DNA of 64,000 nt, taken from positions 1-64,000 of the forward strand of contig OY730443.1 of NCBI GenBank assembly GCA_963422705.1. Direction: 5' to 3'. The notes below the pieces were generated by a model. That model saw nothing but the letters and a program-made list of their open reading frames with translations, was not told the DNA's origin and ran no database searches. Positions 53,543-62,514 of this stretch are shown one piece after another. Position 1 is the first letter of the stretch, and each line of letters opens with the position of its first letter. Origin of the DNA: G963422705 sp963422705. GTDB lineage: Bacteria; Poribacteria; WGA-4E; WGA-3G. The position numbers and the translations under genes are program-made.

Positions 53543-54894
53543 TCCATACTCCCTATACAATGAATGTGTTCTTCGGTGGCAAAATAGATTTTTCCATTAG
53601 CAATCGCTGGAGAGCCGTAAATTTCAACGTAATGCTCATCATCGTTCCGCTTAAGCTGTTCAACATCCAGGGATTTGCACTCTTTTTCCATGGGCTGAAG
53701 GATGTGAAATTTTCCGTTTACTTCTGTGACATACAATTTTCCATCTGCCCAGACAGGAGAACCTTTGCCGACGGTACCAATGCTGTATTCCCAATAGAGT
53801 TCCCCGGTATTTGCATCAAAGCAGTGCAAATTGGCGGAGTTGTCGATAATATACACCCGTCCCGCATGAATCGCGGGAGAAGTATATCCAAAATTGACGC
53901 CGTCATACCGCCATACTTCGTGAGTTTTGGTAACATCGCCGGTGCCGGTAGCATCAATGCAAACAACGCGTCCCATTGCCGTATTATCTATATTTTCCTC
54001 GCCGTGTGAGGCGTAGACATTCCGTCCATCAACGGCAACCGATGTATTAATCCCGCGTAGACTTAAGTTAAAACCCCAAACCATCTCGCCCGTGTGCTGT
54101 CTCATTGCATAGATGCTGCCATCAGCGTTGCCACCAATAATTAGAGATTGTCCGTTAATCTTGGCAACGACCGGGGTTGAATAGGTTGTGTCAAGTGGCC
54201 TGCCGCCGGGGGTGGATACCCATATCAATTCGCCGTTCCGTTTATCAAACGCAAAATAACGGTGCCGTGTAGCGGCTTGTTCGCCCCAACTAGAATTCAG
54301 GTAGCTGATTACGACTAAATTCCCGGCGATAATCGGGGTGTGAACACGTCCGCCATAGCCGGAAATCCGTCCATATTCCTCCGTGAGTGAACGGGACCAC
54401 AAAATGTTACCATCTTTATCAAAACAGAAAAAGAGCCCTTGAACCCCATGAACATAAATATTTCCAGTTTCAGTATCGCCTACAGGACTCGCCCACCCGA
54501 CGCGGTTAAAGGAGATTGTGGTGTGAAAAACATTAAATTGATGGTTCCAAACCAGTTCACCCGTCTTTGCGTCAAAACAGGCGACGCGTTCTTGTTGCGT
54601 AATATCTTCGCCGATACGTCCGATGACGTAAACCCGCTCGTTCAAGACGATAGGTGTAGAACGCCCTATAAATTCCGCTTGCCAGAGCAGATTTTCGCCC
54701 GAAGCTGCCCAGTTAGAAACTAAATCGGTTTCAGGCGACGTCCCGTTCTGTAGTGTTCCGCGCCAACTCGGCCATTCCCCAGCCATTCCCAAATTGGTGC
54801 CTAACGTAACGAGGCAAAATAAGAGAAAAAAATGACTTTGCAACAGATATTTCCAATAGCGCGGCGCACTTAGAATCCGTTTTCCATCGTTCAA
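53539..54894 (-). CDS. PQQ-type beta-propeller protein, exported
   Basis: 451 residues. Signal peptide (LLQSHFFLLFCLVTLGTNLG), then AGEWPSWRGTLQNGTSPETD, the usual opening, and PQQ-type blades (ERVYVIGRIGEDI, GNIYVHGVQGLFFCFDKDG, GSIYAMRQHTGEMVWGF, RVYIIDNSANLHCFDANTG). The TTG at 54892-54894 is the best start because AAAGGA lies 8 bases upstream. First gene of a three-gene translationally coupled set. The 229-base spacer before it (54895-55123) shows no gene. Confidence 0.85.
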   Translation of the reverse strand: MNDGKRILSAPRYWKYLLQSHFFLLFCLVTLGTNLGMAGEWPSWRGTLQNGTSPETDLVSNWAASGENLLWQAEFIGRSTPIVLNERVYVIGRIGEDITQQERVACFDAKTGELVWNHQFNVFHTTISFNRVGWASPVGDTETGNIYVHGVQGLFFCFDKDGNILWSRSLTEEYGRISGYGGRVHTPIIAGNLVVISYLNSSWGEQAATRHRYFAFDKRNGELIWVSTPGGRPLDTTYSTPVVAKINGQSLIIGGNADGSIYAMRQHTGEMVWGFNLSLRGINTSVAVDGRNVYASHGEENIDNTAMGRVVCIDATGTGDVTKTHEVWRYDGVNFGYTSPAIHAGRVYIIDNSANLHCFDANTGELYWEYSIGTVGKGSPVWADGKLYVTEVNGKFHILQPMEKECKSLDVEQLKRNDDEHYVEIYGSPAIANGKIYFATEEHIHCIGSME

Positions 54895-55123
54895 TTTTTT
54901 ATTCCTTTCTTGTGAGAATTATTAGGTTTTGCAAATTCGGCGTGCTTACTATATTTAAGACGATGACAATGTCTTTATGTTTAACTTCTAATGTTCGCTT
55001 CATCGCAATAGCCTCATTATATTACATTTGGCGTTTTTTAGGAATTTTAAATGAGCGAGATTCATGCGTGAAGTCTGACACAGAGGGAATTTTATCTGAG
55101 CGCCCTATGGAAAACAGTTTACG

Positions 55124-55900
55124 TTATAATTCCTTTAGGATACGTTCTACCACCTGTTTCCGGTATCCTCGGATTGCGGGCTGTTCCAATTCGTAAACTT
55201 CATCGGAAATCAGATGTTTATAGGATTCAATCGGCAGTGCCCGGTGCGAGCCATCATCAATGTATCGGTTGAAAACAGTATAACGAGGGTATGTTTCTGT
55301 CCAACGTCTTCCGCCGTGGTAGAGTGCCTCGGTGAAAATAATACAGTCCCCCGCACTGATAGGAACGTTGATAATCGTTGGAGGAACGCCATAAATTGAC
55401 AGTGCATCGGGAGGATTGAAGTTCCGCTTATGACTTCCAGGTAAACAGACAAAACCGGTGCCCGGTGGTACATCAACTAATGATGTTGCCGCGTTAAGAA
55501 AACTAGCGTAGGGTGTGCCGTTTTCCACTCCGTAATCCTGTCCAGCAGCATGTAAACCGATATCATCGGAAGTAGTATCGTTTCTGGTCAAAGCACAATC
55601 AACAAGACAGGGAGTCTTTCGAGTCAACGCAATGATAACCCGCATAATTTTTACGTTAAGCACCAATCGCTGGAAAACCTCGTGCCCGTACTGGACGTGA
55701 TTAATCCAGTGTGCAATCGTAGGAGAGTGGTTACCAGTCCGGGAAGTAGAAGTGAGGGGCTGCGGCAATTCCTTCAAGGGCATATGATGCCATTTTTTCC
55801 CTAACTCAGTCATCAGTTGGATGTCCTCAGGTGGCACGACTTGTCGTAGGATAATGAATCCATGATGGTCAAAAAACCATTTTTCATCAGGTGTTAACAT
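55124..55900 (-). CDS. PhyH family protein with H-A-A in place of the HxD iron motif
   Basis: 258 residues. Double-stranded beta-helix of the phytanoyl-CoA dioxygenase family: GFIILRQVVPPEDI near the start, FVCLPGSHKRNF in the middle, AGDCIIFTEALYHGGRRW with the distal H195, and R206 for 2-oxoglutarate. The first iron ligand region reads DIGLHAAGQDYG, H117 followed by two Ala, so the carboxylate at H+2 is missing. Loss of this Asp is also the hallmark of Fe/2-oxoglutarate halogenases, but it may mean another chemistry or an inactive protein. Weak Shine-Dalgarno. The 213-base upstream spacer (55901-56113) has no supported gene. Confidence 0.82.
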   Translation of the reverse strand: MLTPDEKWFFDHHGFIILRQVVPPEDIQLMTELGKKWHHMPLKELPQPLTSTSRTGNHSPTIAHWINHVQYGHEVFQRLVLNVKIMRVIIALTRKTPCLVDCALTRNDTTSDDIGLHAAGQDYGVENGTPYASFLNAATSLVDVPPGTGFVCLPGSHKRNFNPPDALSIYGVPPTIINVPISAGDCIIFTEALYHGGRRWTETYPRYTVFNRYIDDGSHRALPIESYKHLISDEVYELEQPAIRGYRKQVVERILKEL

Positions 55901-56113
55901 GCGAATTTCTTTCGAATCGGGTATTGAATTCTTGTATTGATATTAACTATCCCAAAAACTACCCATGAATCTCCCTGCTATTGTAGACATTGCCTTGGTA
56001 ATCTATACACTGTCAGGTGGTTGTTTGCCGCGTAAAATTGCGACGCTTTGGCTTGTTGCAGTCGATATCGAACATATCCGCATCTTCATCATCCGGAATT
56101 TTGTATGGACGTG

Positions 56114-57295
56114 CTATTGATTCGGTATCTCCACAGCATCATAGTTTTGCAACATCGCGACAATTTTCTCCGCGTCTACCCTTTTCATCCGCTGTGCGAC
56201 TTTTAGCGGTGTCACCCCTTTCCGATTTTTCGCATTCGGGTTTGCCCCATTTCGCAGCAAGGTTTCGAGTGATGCCCGTTGTTTTTCACGATTTTTTATT
56301 GTTGAACGGATTGCATCAAAAAGCGGCGTTTCGGCATTCTTATCGGGTGCATCAAGCGTGGCCCCTTTCTCGATGAGCAGATTGATGATTTTGAGAAACC
56401 CGGCTTTCGCTGCATAATGCAACGCCGTTTTTCCTTTATAATTTCGAACGTCAATATCGGCCCCCAGTCTTAGGAGTCTCCAAATTTCATCTGGGCGCTC
56501 CCGGTTGTCCCCACGGCACGCGGCAACGAGTGGGGGCCATCCCATCTGATTCTTGGCGTTTATGTCAGCCGGAGCTACACCGTAAATCTTGAGTAAATTA
56601 ACCATTTTACTATTGTCGTCCAAAATCCGGGGCGCTTTGCTCGGTTCCGCCCCATTTTCGAATAACAACATGACGATGTCGGTACGCGCCTTCGAGACGG
56701 CGTAATCAAGGAGCCGTTCACTGTGTGGTGCAATTTTGGCCCCGTGCGAGATAAGGAATTCAATCACTGTACGATTTCCACCCACAATGGCGTAACAAAG
56801 CGGTGTCGCCCAGTCTACTTCTCGATGTTCAAAAGTGCCGGCTGCCCCGGCTGGTAGCATCACGGCTTGAAGGTATCCCCTATTGATAAGCCGTTTATCT
56901 TTATCCAACAGCGCACGAACTGCCTGGTAATCTCCGAGATAAGCCGCGGTATGAATATCAATTTCTACATCCTGGGTAAGTAGATAGTCTGCCACCTCGT
57001 GGCGCCCTTCCCACCTCGCGACGCAGTAAGGCGTTATCTCAACCCGATGCTGGATATGATAGCAACCCGGTAGATTGATATCGGCACCGCGTGCAAGAAG
57101 AAATTGGGCGACTTCCAACTTTCCGCGGTATGCCGCTTCCCAAAGCATTGTCCGCCCGTGCGAACCTACCTTGTGAATCCAGTACGGGTTTTCATCAACC
57201 AATTGGCGAACGGCTTCAATATCGCCGCGTCCTGCTGCTGCTGCAACGATTTTCAAGAAGTCACTCTGCTTTCCAGTGAGTTGAACCTTTGCCAT
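56114..57295 (-). CDS. Ankyrin repeat protein
   Basis: 393 residues, almost entirely ankyrin repeats (about ten). GRTMLWEAAYRGKLEVAQFL, ADYLLTQDVEIDIHTAAYLG, NYKGKTALHYAAKAGFLKII and KGVTPLKVAQRMKRVDAEKI fit the consensus. No signal peptide, so cytoplasmic protein-protein interaction is likely. Ankyrin proteins are frequent in sponge-associated bacteria and can act on host cells if exported, which cannot be judged here. AAGGA lies 9 bases before the ATG. It is placed between two PhyH genes on the same strand, 24 bases after the upstream one. Confidence 0.9.
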   Translation of the reverse strand: MAKVQLTGKQSDFLKIVAAAAGRGDIEAVRQLVDENPYWIHKVGSHGRTMLWEAAYRGKLEVAQFLLARGADINLPGCYHIQHRVEITPYCVARWEGRHEVADYLLTQDVEIDIHTAAYLGDYQAVRALLDKDKRLINRGYLQAVMLPAGAAGTFEHREVDWATPLCYAIVGGNRTVIEFLISHGAKIAPHSERLLDYAVSKARTDIVMLLFENGAEPSKAPRILDDNSKMVNLLKIYGVAPADINAKNQMGWPPLVAACRGDNRERPDEIWRLLRLGADIDVRNYKGKTALHYAAKAGFLKIINLLIEKGATLDAPDKNAETPLFDAIRSTIKNREKQRASLETLLRNGANPNAKNRKGVTPLKVAQRMKRVDAEKIVAMLQNYDAVEIPNQ

Positions 57296-57319
57296 TTATG
57301 CCATCCTTATTTTCCTGCC

Positions 57320-58054
57320 CTATGATGCATCTAGGACTTGAGGGCGACTTCCGATAGACGGCGGCAAAAGCATCCGTTTCTGTTGTTCTGTCAAGTCGCC
57401 ATACTTGCTCGTGTCGTAATATCTTCCGGACCAGGCGGAGTGTCCTGGACTGTATTTATACAGCAAGGAGCGCCGTTGATGTTTCGCGCGCCACGGCATT
57501 GTCCCGTGAACGACAGCTTCGGTGAAGAAAAGTACATCGCCCGCCTCAAGCGGAGGTTGCACGACATAGTGCGCTGGGAGTTCAAACCGGCGGACTTCCG
57601 GCGGAATATTGGTTGCGAAATTACTCTTGTGGCTTCCCGGCACACAAGCGAACCCGCCAGCCCCTTCCGGGGCGTCCGCCAAATTAAACGTCATCACACA
57701 CAGGCCATTTCGCATCACACCGTCGCGATATTTGTACCAATGATCGCCTTCGGGGCCACCGGCATGCCCACCATCTTCACCACCATGCAACCCACCACGT
57801 CCCTCACCATTGTTCATAAAAATGGCATAATCGTGGTCCAGACGGACATTTGGGCCTAATAGTTCAATGAGATAAGGCAGAATTTTAGGATGGTCGATGA
57901 GCCGTTTAAAGGGGGCACCCCACAGGCTCGGGGGTCCTTGTAGATTTCCTTCATCAATGATAATGTTCATCTCAGCCACTTCATCGTCGGTTAAAACGTC
58001 CTTTATTATCAGATAACCCTCAAGATCGACGGTAAATTTTTCTTCGCCTGTCAT
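57320..58054 (-). CDS. PhyH family protein with H-G-G in place of the HxD iron motif
   Basis: 244 residues. GYLIIKDVLTDDEVAEMN is the N-terminal family motif, GFACVPGSHKSNF and AGDVLFFTEAVVHGTMPW (H183) the core, and R194/R195 the 2-oxoglutarate site. The first metal ligand is H90 in GGLHGGEDGG, with Gly at H+2 where most PhyH enzymes have Asp. E93 lies one position further. The ATG at 58054 is preferred to an upstream one at 58078 because GGAAGGG lies 9 bases before it. It probably shares a transcript with the ankyrin gene. Confidence 0.82.
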   Translation of the reverse strand: MTGEEKFTVDLEGYLIIKDVLTDDEVAEMNIIIDEGNLQGPPSLWGAPFKRLIDHPKILPYLIELLGPNVRLDHDYAIFMNNGEGRGGLHGGEDGGHAGGPEGDHWYKYRDGVMRNGLCVMTFNLADAPEGAGGFACVPGSHKSNFATNIPPEVRRFELPAHYVVQPPLEAGDVLFFTEAVVHGTMPWRAKHQRRSLLYKYSPGHSAWSGRYYDTSKYGDLTEQQKRMLLPPSIGSRPQVLDAS

Positions 58055-58201
58055 GGCAGAAATCCCTTCCTTTTGCAAGTAAACGTTATTTTTCTCTCAG
58101 TCTGAACAACTGACAACGGAACCGGCCGAAGCATACAAAACCAATTTTACCCGATTAATCCCAAAATAGCAAAACATATTTTAAAGATTGTGTACGGGCA
58201 T

Positions 58202-58230
58202 TTGATTTGATTTTAGGCGATGAGTATGAT
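58202..58230 (+). promoter_or_regulatory. Promoter for the FGE-like/mutY pair
   Basis: TTGATT (58202-58207), a 17-base spacer and TATGAT (58225-58230), about 50 bases before the ATG at 58279. Confidence 0.55.
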
Positions 58231-58278
58231 ATACTAAGCGCGAAGGTTTCTAGCTAAAAAATAAATTATGCACCCGAC

Positions 58279-58998
58279 ATGCACATCAAAATCCTGAATT
58301 ACCCTTTAATCCATATTCCTGCCGGTGAATTCACGATGGGAACGCTCCCTACCGGATTGAGAAAGACAGATTCAGAGGAACCACAGCGTACTGTTAGGCT
58401 TAAAGCTTACGCGATTGGGGCTTACCACGTCACGAATGCGCAGTACACAAAATTCGTTGACGACGCGGGCTATAACTCCCCTCAGTTTTGTAGCGATGAA
58501 CGTTTTAACGGCGCAGATATGCCTATCGTCGGTGTCAGCTGGTATGATGCGATGAATTTTTTAGAATGGCTAGGCGTCCGGACAGGAGAACGATATCGCT
58601 TACCGACAGAAGCGGAATGGGAAAAAGCGGCGCGCGGAACGGATGGACGTGAATATCCGTGGGGAAACACATGGAAACCCGGTAAAGCGAACACCTCAGA
58701 GGCGCGTTTGAAACGTTTAGTGCCGGTTCGCACTTATCCAGAGGGGATTAGTCCTTATGGGTGTCACGATATGGCGGGAAATGCGTATTGCTGGTGCAGT
58801 GACTGGTTCCATGCGGGAACCTACCGCTACGCGCCATCAGATAACCCACAAGGGGCTATCGAAGGGCGTCGGAAGGTTATCCGCGGTGGTTCTTGGGTGG
58901 CGCGTGGTGAATTTGCGGCGCGCTGTGCCAATCGCGCTGCCTATGAACCTATCCGGGCGGTTCATAACGTTAGTTTTCGCATCGCACTCGATTTATGA
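58279..58998 (+). CDS. Formylglycine-generating-enzyme-like protein without active-site Cys
   Basis: 239 residues of the SUMF1/FGE domain: IHIPAGEFTMG, YHVTNAQYTKFVDD, MPIVGVSWYDAMNFLEWLG, RLPTEAEWEKAARG, REYPWGNTW, GCHDMAGNAYCWCSDWF and VIRGGSWVARGEFAARCANR. In true FGEs the stretch after RGGS(Y/W) carries two Cys (LCxxxYC); here both positions are Ala. It is therefore probably not a sulfatase activator and may bind ligands or modify something else. No signal peptide. Its stop overlaps the mutY start (ATGA). Confidence 0.85.
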   Translation: MHIKILNYPLIHIPAGEFTMGTLPTGLRKTDSEEPQRTVRLKAYAIGAYHVTNAQYTKFVDDAGYNSPQFCSDERFNGADMPIVGVSWYDAMNFLEWLGVRTGERYRLPTEAEWEKAARGTDGREYPWGNTWKPGKANTSEARLKRLVPVRTYPEGISPYGCHDMAGNAYCWCSDWFHAGTYRYAPSDNPQGAIEGRRKVIRGGSWVARGEFAARCANRAAYEPIRAVHNVSFRIALDL

Positions 58999-60131
58999 CA
59001 GAAAAAGATTACCCTTCCTTCCAGCGGGCCCTCTTAGATTGGTTCGAAACTTACCAACGGGAAATGCCGTGGCGTAACACGCATGAACCTTATTACATCT
59101 GGGCGTCTGAGGTGATGCTCCAGCAGACACAAGTAAAAAAAGTTTTGGAATACTATTCCAAATTCATTAACCGATTTCCAACAATCCAACACCTTGCAGA
59201 AGCTGAGCTACAGGATGTGCTAAAAACGTGGGAGGGGTTGGGATATTATGCAAGAGCCCGGAATTTTCACAAAGCGGCGCAAATTGTCGTTAGAGAGCTG
59301 GACGGACAAATACCCAACGACTATGACATTTTTCGGAAGTTGCCAGGGGTTGGTGATTATAGTGCCGCGGCGGTGCAAAGCATCGTCTTTAATGCACCGT
59401 ATGCAGCTGTAGATGGGAACGTCAAACGGGTTTTGGCCCGGCTCTTTCTCCTCAAAATACCGATTAACGACTCAGCTTTGACGAAGCAATTTCAGGTATA
59501 CGCGGATAAACTTTTAGAACGGCGCGCCGCGGGAATTTTTAACCAAGCCATGATGGAATTGGGTGCAACCGTCTGTAAAGCCCAATCTCCAACCTGCATC
59601 GTGTGTCCAGTCCACAGTTTCTGTAAAGCCTTCCAGAGCGCGCGCCAAAACGAAGTTCCTGTCCGCAAACCGACGAAACCGATTCCAGAATATCATATCG
59701 CTGTCGGCGTTATTCAGAAAGTACGAGCGGAACTCATACAACCTGAAGGTTTCGTAGTGGAGCCGGGCGTTGAGAACGCTCGGGCTGACTCAGAAATTTT
59801 GATAATTCAGCGGCCGCTGGACGGATTACTTGGGGGCTTATGGGAATTTCCGGGCGGTAGAATTGCGGAAGGCGAAAACGCGGAAGAAGCCTGCACCCGT
59901 CATATTGCCGAAGTTGTGAACCTGTCCGTCACTAATCCGAAGCACCTCACCCGCGTGAAACACACTTACACACATTTCAAGATTATCGTTGAAGTTTTTC
60001 AATGCGAATATCAAGCGGGCGAGGTTGTGTTAAATGGCCCACTAGATGCGAAGTGGATGCGGATTGAGGACATTGCTCAATACCCGTTTTCGCGCGTCAA
60101 TCATAAGTTTATTCCACTTTTAATTCGATGA
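58995..60131 (+). CDS. mutY: A/G-specific adenine glycosylase MutY
   Basis: 378 residues. SEVMLQQTQVKKVLEYY has the catalytic Glu, KLPGVGDYSAAAV is the helix-hairpin-helix, VDGNVKRVLARLF has the catalytic Asp, and CKAQSPTCIVCPVHSFC is the 4Fe-4S loop (CX6CX2CX5C). The C-terminal NUDIX-like domain (WEFPGGRIAEGENAEEACTR) recognises 8-oxoG. It removes A mispaired with oxidised G. Overlaps the upstream FGE-like gene by 4 bases and the convergent aldo/keto reductase gene by 12. Confidence 0.95.
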   Translation: MTEKDYPSFQRALLDWFETYQREMPWRNTHEPYYIWASEVMLQQTQVKKVLEYYSKFINRFPTIQHLAEAELQDVLKTWEGLGYYARARNFHKAAQIVVRELDGQIPNDYDIFRKLPGVGDYSAAAVQSIVFNAPYAAVDGNVKRVLARLFLLKIPINDSALTKQFQVYADKLLERRAAGIFNQAMMELGATVCKAQSPTCIVCPVHSFCKAFQSARQNEVPVRKPTKPIPEYHIAVGVIQKVRAELIQPEGFVVEPGVENARADSEILIIQRPLDGLLGGLWEFPGGRIAEGENAEEACTRHIAEVVNLSVTNPKHLTRVKHTYTHFKIIVEVFQCEYQAGEVVLNGPLDAKWMRIEDIAQYPFSRVNHKFIPLLIR

Positions 60132-61070
60132 GCCGAACCGCTTTTCATATTTCTCCCAAATCTCATCCGGTATTGGTTGACTCGCTGCGCGAACGTTAGC
60201 TTCAAGCTGCTCAATATTAAGACTGCCGATATTATTGCCGTGAATGCGTTGCTCCCGAAGGCAGAATTGAAGGGCGAGTTGAAGTAAATCAACGTCTTCT
60301 TCCAGGCACCACTTCCAAATTTCCCTTGCCCGTGGGACATCGCCGTCATTTCTCCAGCGTCCTCTTGCGATTTCGGCATCAATATCAATCCCTGTTAGGA
60401 TACCGCGTAAAATTGCCCAGCCGTTCATGACACCGATATCCGCTTCAGCAGCGGCAGGTAGGATGTCATCGACAGCTGTTTGGCGAATAAGGTTGTAATC
60501 GTTAAAGCATAACAGGAGCTCGACATCACCTGTCGCTATTGCCTTCATGTGAAAATCGTGAGGGCGCATACCGTAGCCGACGAACCGGACCAAGCCCCGC
60601 GCTTTGCAGTGGAGCAGCCCATCCAAGGTACCACCTTTTTCGAGTGTCGGGTCAATTTCACCCGGGTCATGAATTAGCATTCCATCCAGGTAGTCTACAC
60701 CGAGGAGTTGAAGCTGTTCTTCTAAGTCGATGATGGCACGCTCTGCGGAATAATCGGGCCTGCCGTGGCCGTACCCGCCCCACTCTGCAGCCGAATGACA
60801 ACAGAGTCTTGCCGTAATAATAACATCTTCACGCGGAATCTCCCGCATCGCGAGTCCGAGTTTTCGCATCGAATCGCCGTAACAGCGAGCACAATCAAAA
60901 TGGTTGACACCAATAGATACAGCGTATTTAACGAGTGTAACAGCATCTTCATCTGAAACAAACCCGAAATTGTTGCCGAATCCCTGCGTCCCAAACGGGA
61001 TGACGGGAATACTTAATTCGGTTCTTCCTAGCCGCCGCCGCGGAATCGCCGGTAAAGGTTGATGTGTCAT
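60120..61070 (-). CDS. Aldo/keto reductase family protein
   Basis: 316 residues, TIM-barrel. RRLGRTELSIPVIPFGTQGF at the start, GVNHFDCARCYGDS with catalytic Asp and Tyr, YLDGMLIHDP with the His, and HGNNIGSLNIEQLEANVRAA near the end. The usual catalytic Lys (in a TK pair) is not evident: the strand reads VIITARLC. Activity may therefore differ from standard reductases. GGAGA lies before the ATG. The upstream spacer contains two hairpins. Confidence 0.83.
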   Translation of the reverse strand: MTHQPLPAIPRRRLGRTELSIPVIPFGTQGFGNNFGFVSDEDAVTLVKYAVSIGVNHFDCARCYGDSMRKLGLAMREIPREDVIITARLCCHSAAEWGGYGHGRPDYSAERAIIDLEEQLQLLGVDYLDGMLIHDPGEIDPTLEKGGTLDGLLHCKARGLVRFVGYGMRPHDFHMKAIATGDVELLLCFNDYNLIRQTAVDDILPAAAEADIGVMNGWAILRGILTGIDIDAEIARGRWRNDGDVPRAREIWKWCLEEDVDLLQLALQFCLREQRIHGNNIGSLNIEQLEANVRAASQPIPDEIWEKYEKRFGSSN

Positions 61071-61083
61071 AAGATTTCTCCAC

Positions 61084-61156
61084 GTTCAGCTTGTTGTAGC
61101 GGATATGAAATCCGCCACAACAAGCTGAACACTTGTCACACAAACGCCGCGTTTGT
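61084..61156. repeat. Two adjacent hairpins upstream of the aldo/keto reductase gene
   Basis: First: 21-base arms (61084-61104 and 61110-61130) with one mismatch and a 5-base loop. Second: ACAAACG/CGTTTGT around CCG (61140-61156). No T-run on either side. It could be a small mobile palindrome, an attenuator, or an mRNA-stability element between two minus-strand genes. Confidence 0.6.
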
Positions 61157-61175
61157 AAATGACGAAAAAAGGGTA

Positions 61176-61802
61176 TTAGTACCTATCCGAACCTTCAAGG
61201 GGCAACGGAATTGCCCAGATATTCCGGAACTTAACGTGATTGCCGTGTTCCTGGAGCAACAACGGCCCCGGTTCCCCAATTCCATTACTAACGTTTCCAC
61301 CGGTTGTTCCAGGTAGGATGACGTTGTTAAGGATTACCAGGCCGTTTTGCAGCACCGTGATGCGTGTTCCTTCGGCCACTTCGCCAGCGTCATTGAAGCG
61401 TGGCGCTCGGAAAATGACATCGTAAGTCTGCCATTCAAGGGGTGGTTTGCAAGCATTAACAAGCGGCGCGAATTGATTGTAAATGGCGCCGCAATCCCCC
61501 ATGCCAGGAACCTCAATTCCATACGAATCTAAGACTTGGATTTCATACCGGCCCTGGAGAAATACGCCGCTGTTCCCCTTAGCTTGTCCAGTCGCGTCAG
61601 GCATATCCGGTGTCATAAATTCGAGATGGAGAAAATGATCAGTAAACCGTTCCGTGCTCATAATATCCCCAGTGCGTGGGACAACTGCTAGGATTCCGTC
61701 TTCCACTGCCCAACCCGGCGCGCCGCCGTCCCGGCTAACCCAATTGCTCAGTTCTTTTCCGTTAAAAAGAATCACTGCTGATTCTGGAGGTGTGTGTACC
61801 AT
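61176..61802 (-). CDS. DUF1080 / 3-keto-disaccharide hydrolase-like protein
   Basis: 208 residues. A jelly-roll with VILFNGKELSNWVSRDGGAP, FTDHFLHLEFMTPDMPDATG, GNSGVFLQGRYEIQVLDSYG, GAIYNQFAPLVNACKPPLEW and VKFRNIWAIPL, the standard motifs. Family members cleave 3-keto-glycosides after oxidation by Gfo/Idh-type or flavin enzymes. No signal peptide here, so cytoplasmic. AAAGGAAAGATA stands before the ATG. The upstream spacer (61803-62048) holds a strong promoter for the opposite strand. Confidence 0.88.
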   Translation of the reverse strand: MVHTPPESAVILFNGKELSNWVSRDGGAPGWAVEDGILAVVPRTGDIMSTERFTDHFLHLEFMTPDMPDATGQAKGNSGVFLQGRYEIQVLDSYGIEVPGMGDCGAIYNQFAPLVNACKPPLEWQTYDVIFRAPRFNDAGEVAEGTRITVLQNGLVILNNVILPGTTGGNVSNGIGEPGPLLLQEHGNHVKFRNIWAIPLPLEGSDRY

Positions 61803-61940
61803 TATCTTTCCTTTCTGATGTTAGAGATGCATCTAATTTGGAATTTGCCTCTATTTTTAGCGATATTCAATTTTTTGTCAAGTATTTGAAGTATTTCGTT
61901 TTTGGCAAATCAGATGGTTACGGTTAACAACCACAAAAAC

Positions 61941-61969
61941 TTGACAGTCTCCACAAAATTGTGTATAAT
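61941..61969 (+). promoter_or_regulatory. Consensus sigma-70 promoter of nusB
   Basis: Perfect TTGACA (61941-61946), a 17-base spacer and perfect TATAAT (61964-61969), about 80 bases before the nusB start. It is the best promoter match noticed in the window. Confidence 0.85.
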
Positions 61970-62048
61970 TAGGAAACACATTAAAATTAACCATTAGCAG
62001 TCTTAAGAGCTAAGCTTGAAAAAACTGCAGTGAAAATAAGAATACCTA

Positions 62049-62489
62049 ATGCTTCCTCGTAGACACTCTCGTATCATCGCAATGCAGATGCTATATCAGA
62101 TACACCTGACAAATGCCCCGGTGCAAAGCGTTATAGATGGGTTTTGGCAAAACCATGACACCCCTGCGAAATTACGTCCTTTTGCTAAGATGCTCGTTGA
62201 AAATACTACCGCACATATGGAGTCAATTGATGCGGAACTTCAAGCCACATCGCAAAATTGGAAGCTCCATCGAATGCCTATTGTTGACCTGTCTATTTTA
62301 CGATTCGCCACTTGTGAAATTCTCTATATTGACAAAATCGATCCGCCCACTTCAATTAATGAAGCGATTGAGATTGCCAAATCTTATAGTACCTTGGATT
62401 CACCTAAGTTCATTAACGGTGTCTTGGATAGTATTCGAAAAAAGCATTTTACCTCTAGCGAATATCATCCGCGCATTCAACATAAATAA
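62049..62489 (+). CDS. nusB: Transcription antitermination factor NusB
   Basis: 146 residues, usual length. RRHSRIIAMQMLYQIHL at the N-terminus, MPIVDLSILRFATCEILYID in the middle, and the family signature PPTSINEAIEIAKSYSTLDS then PKFINGVLDSI. All-helical RNA-binding partner of NusE (S10) in rRNA antitermination. Poor Shine-Dalgarno but a consensus promoter. The NHL gene starts 25 bases after its stop, so the two may share a transcript. Confidence 0.95.
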   Translation: MLPRRHSRIIAMQMLYQIHLTNAPVQSVIDGFWQNHDTPAKLRPFAKMLVENTTAHMESIDAELQATSQNWKLHRMPIVDLSILRFATCEILYIDKIDPPTSINEAIEIAKSYSTLDSPKFINGVLDSIRKKHFTSSEYHPRIQHK

Positions 62490-62514
62490 AAAATGGTGAC
62501 TCAGAATTCCGCAA

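Noticed and set aside
56000..56113. Possible C-terminal extension of the ankyrin protein in another frame (acidic stretch PDDEDADMFDID)
   Set aside because: The normal stop at 56114 gives a complete repeat protein, and the extension has no recognisable similarity. A frameshift is possible but unsupported.
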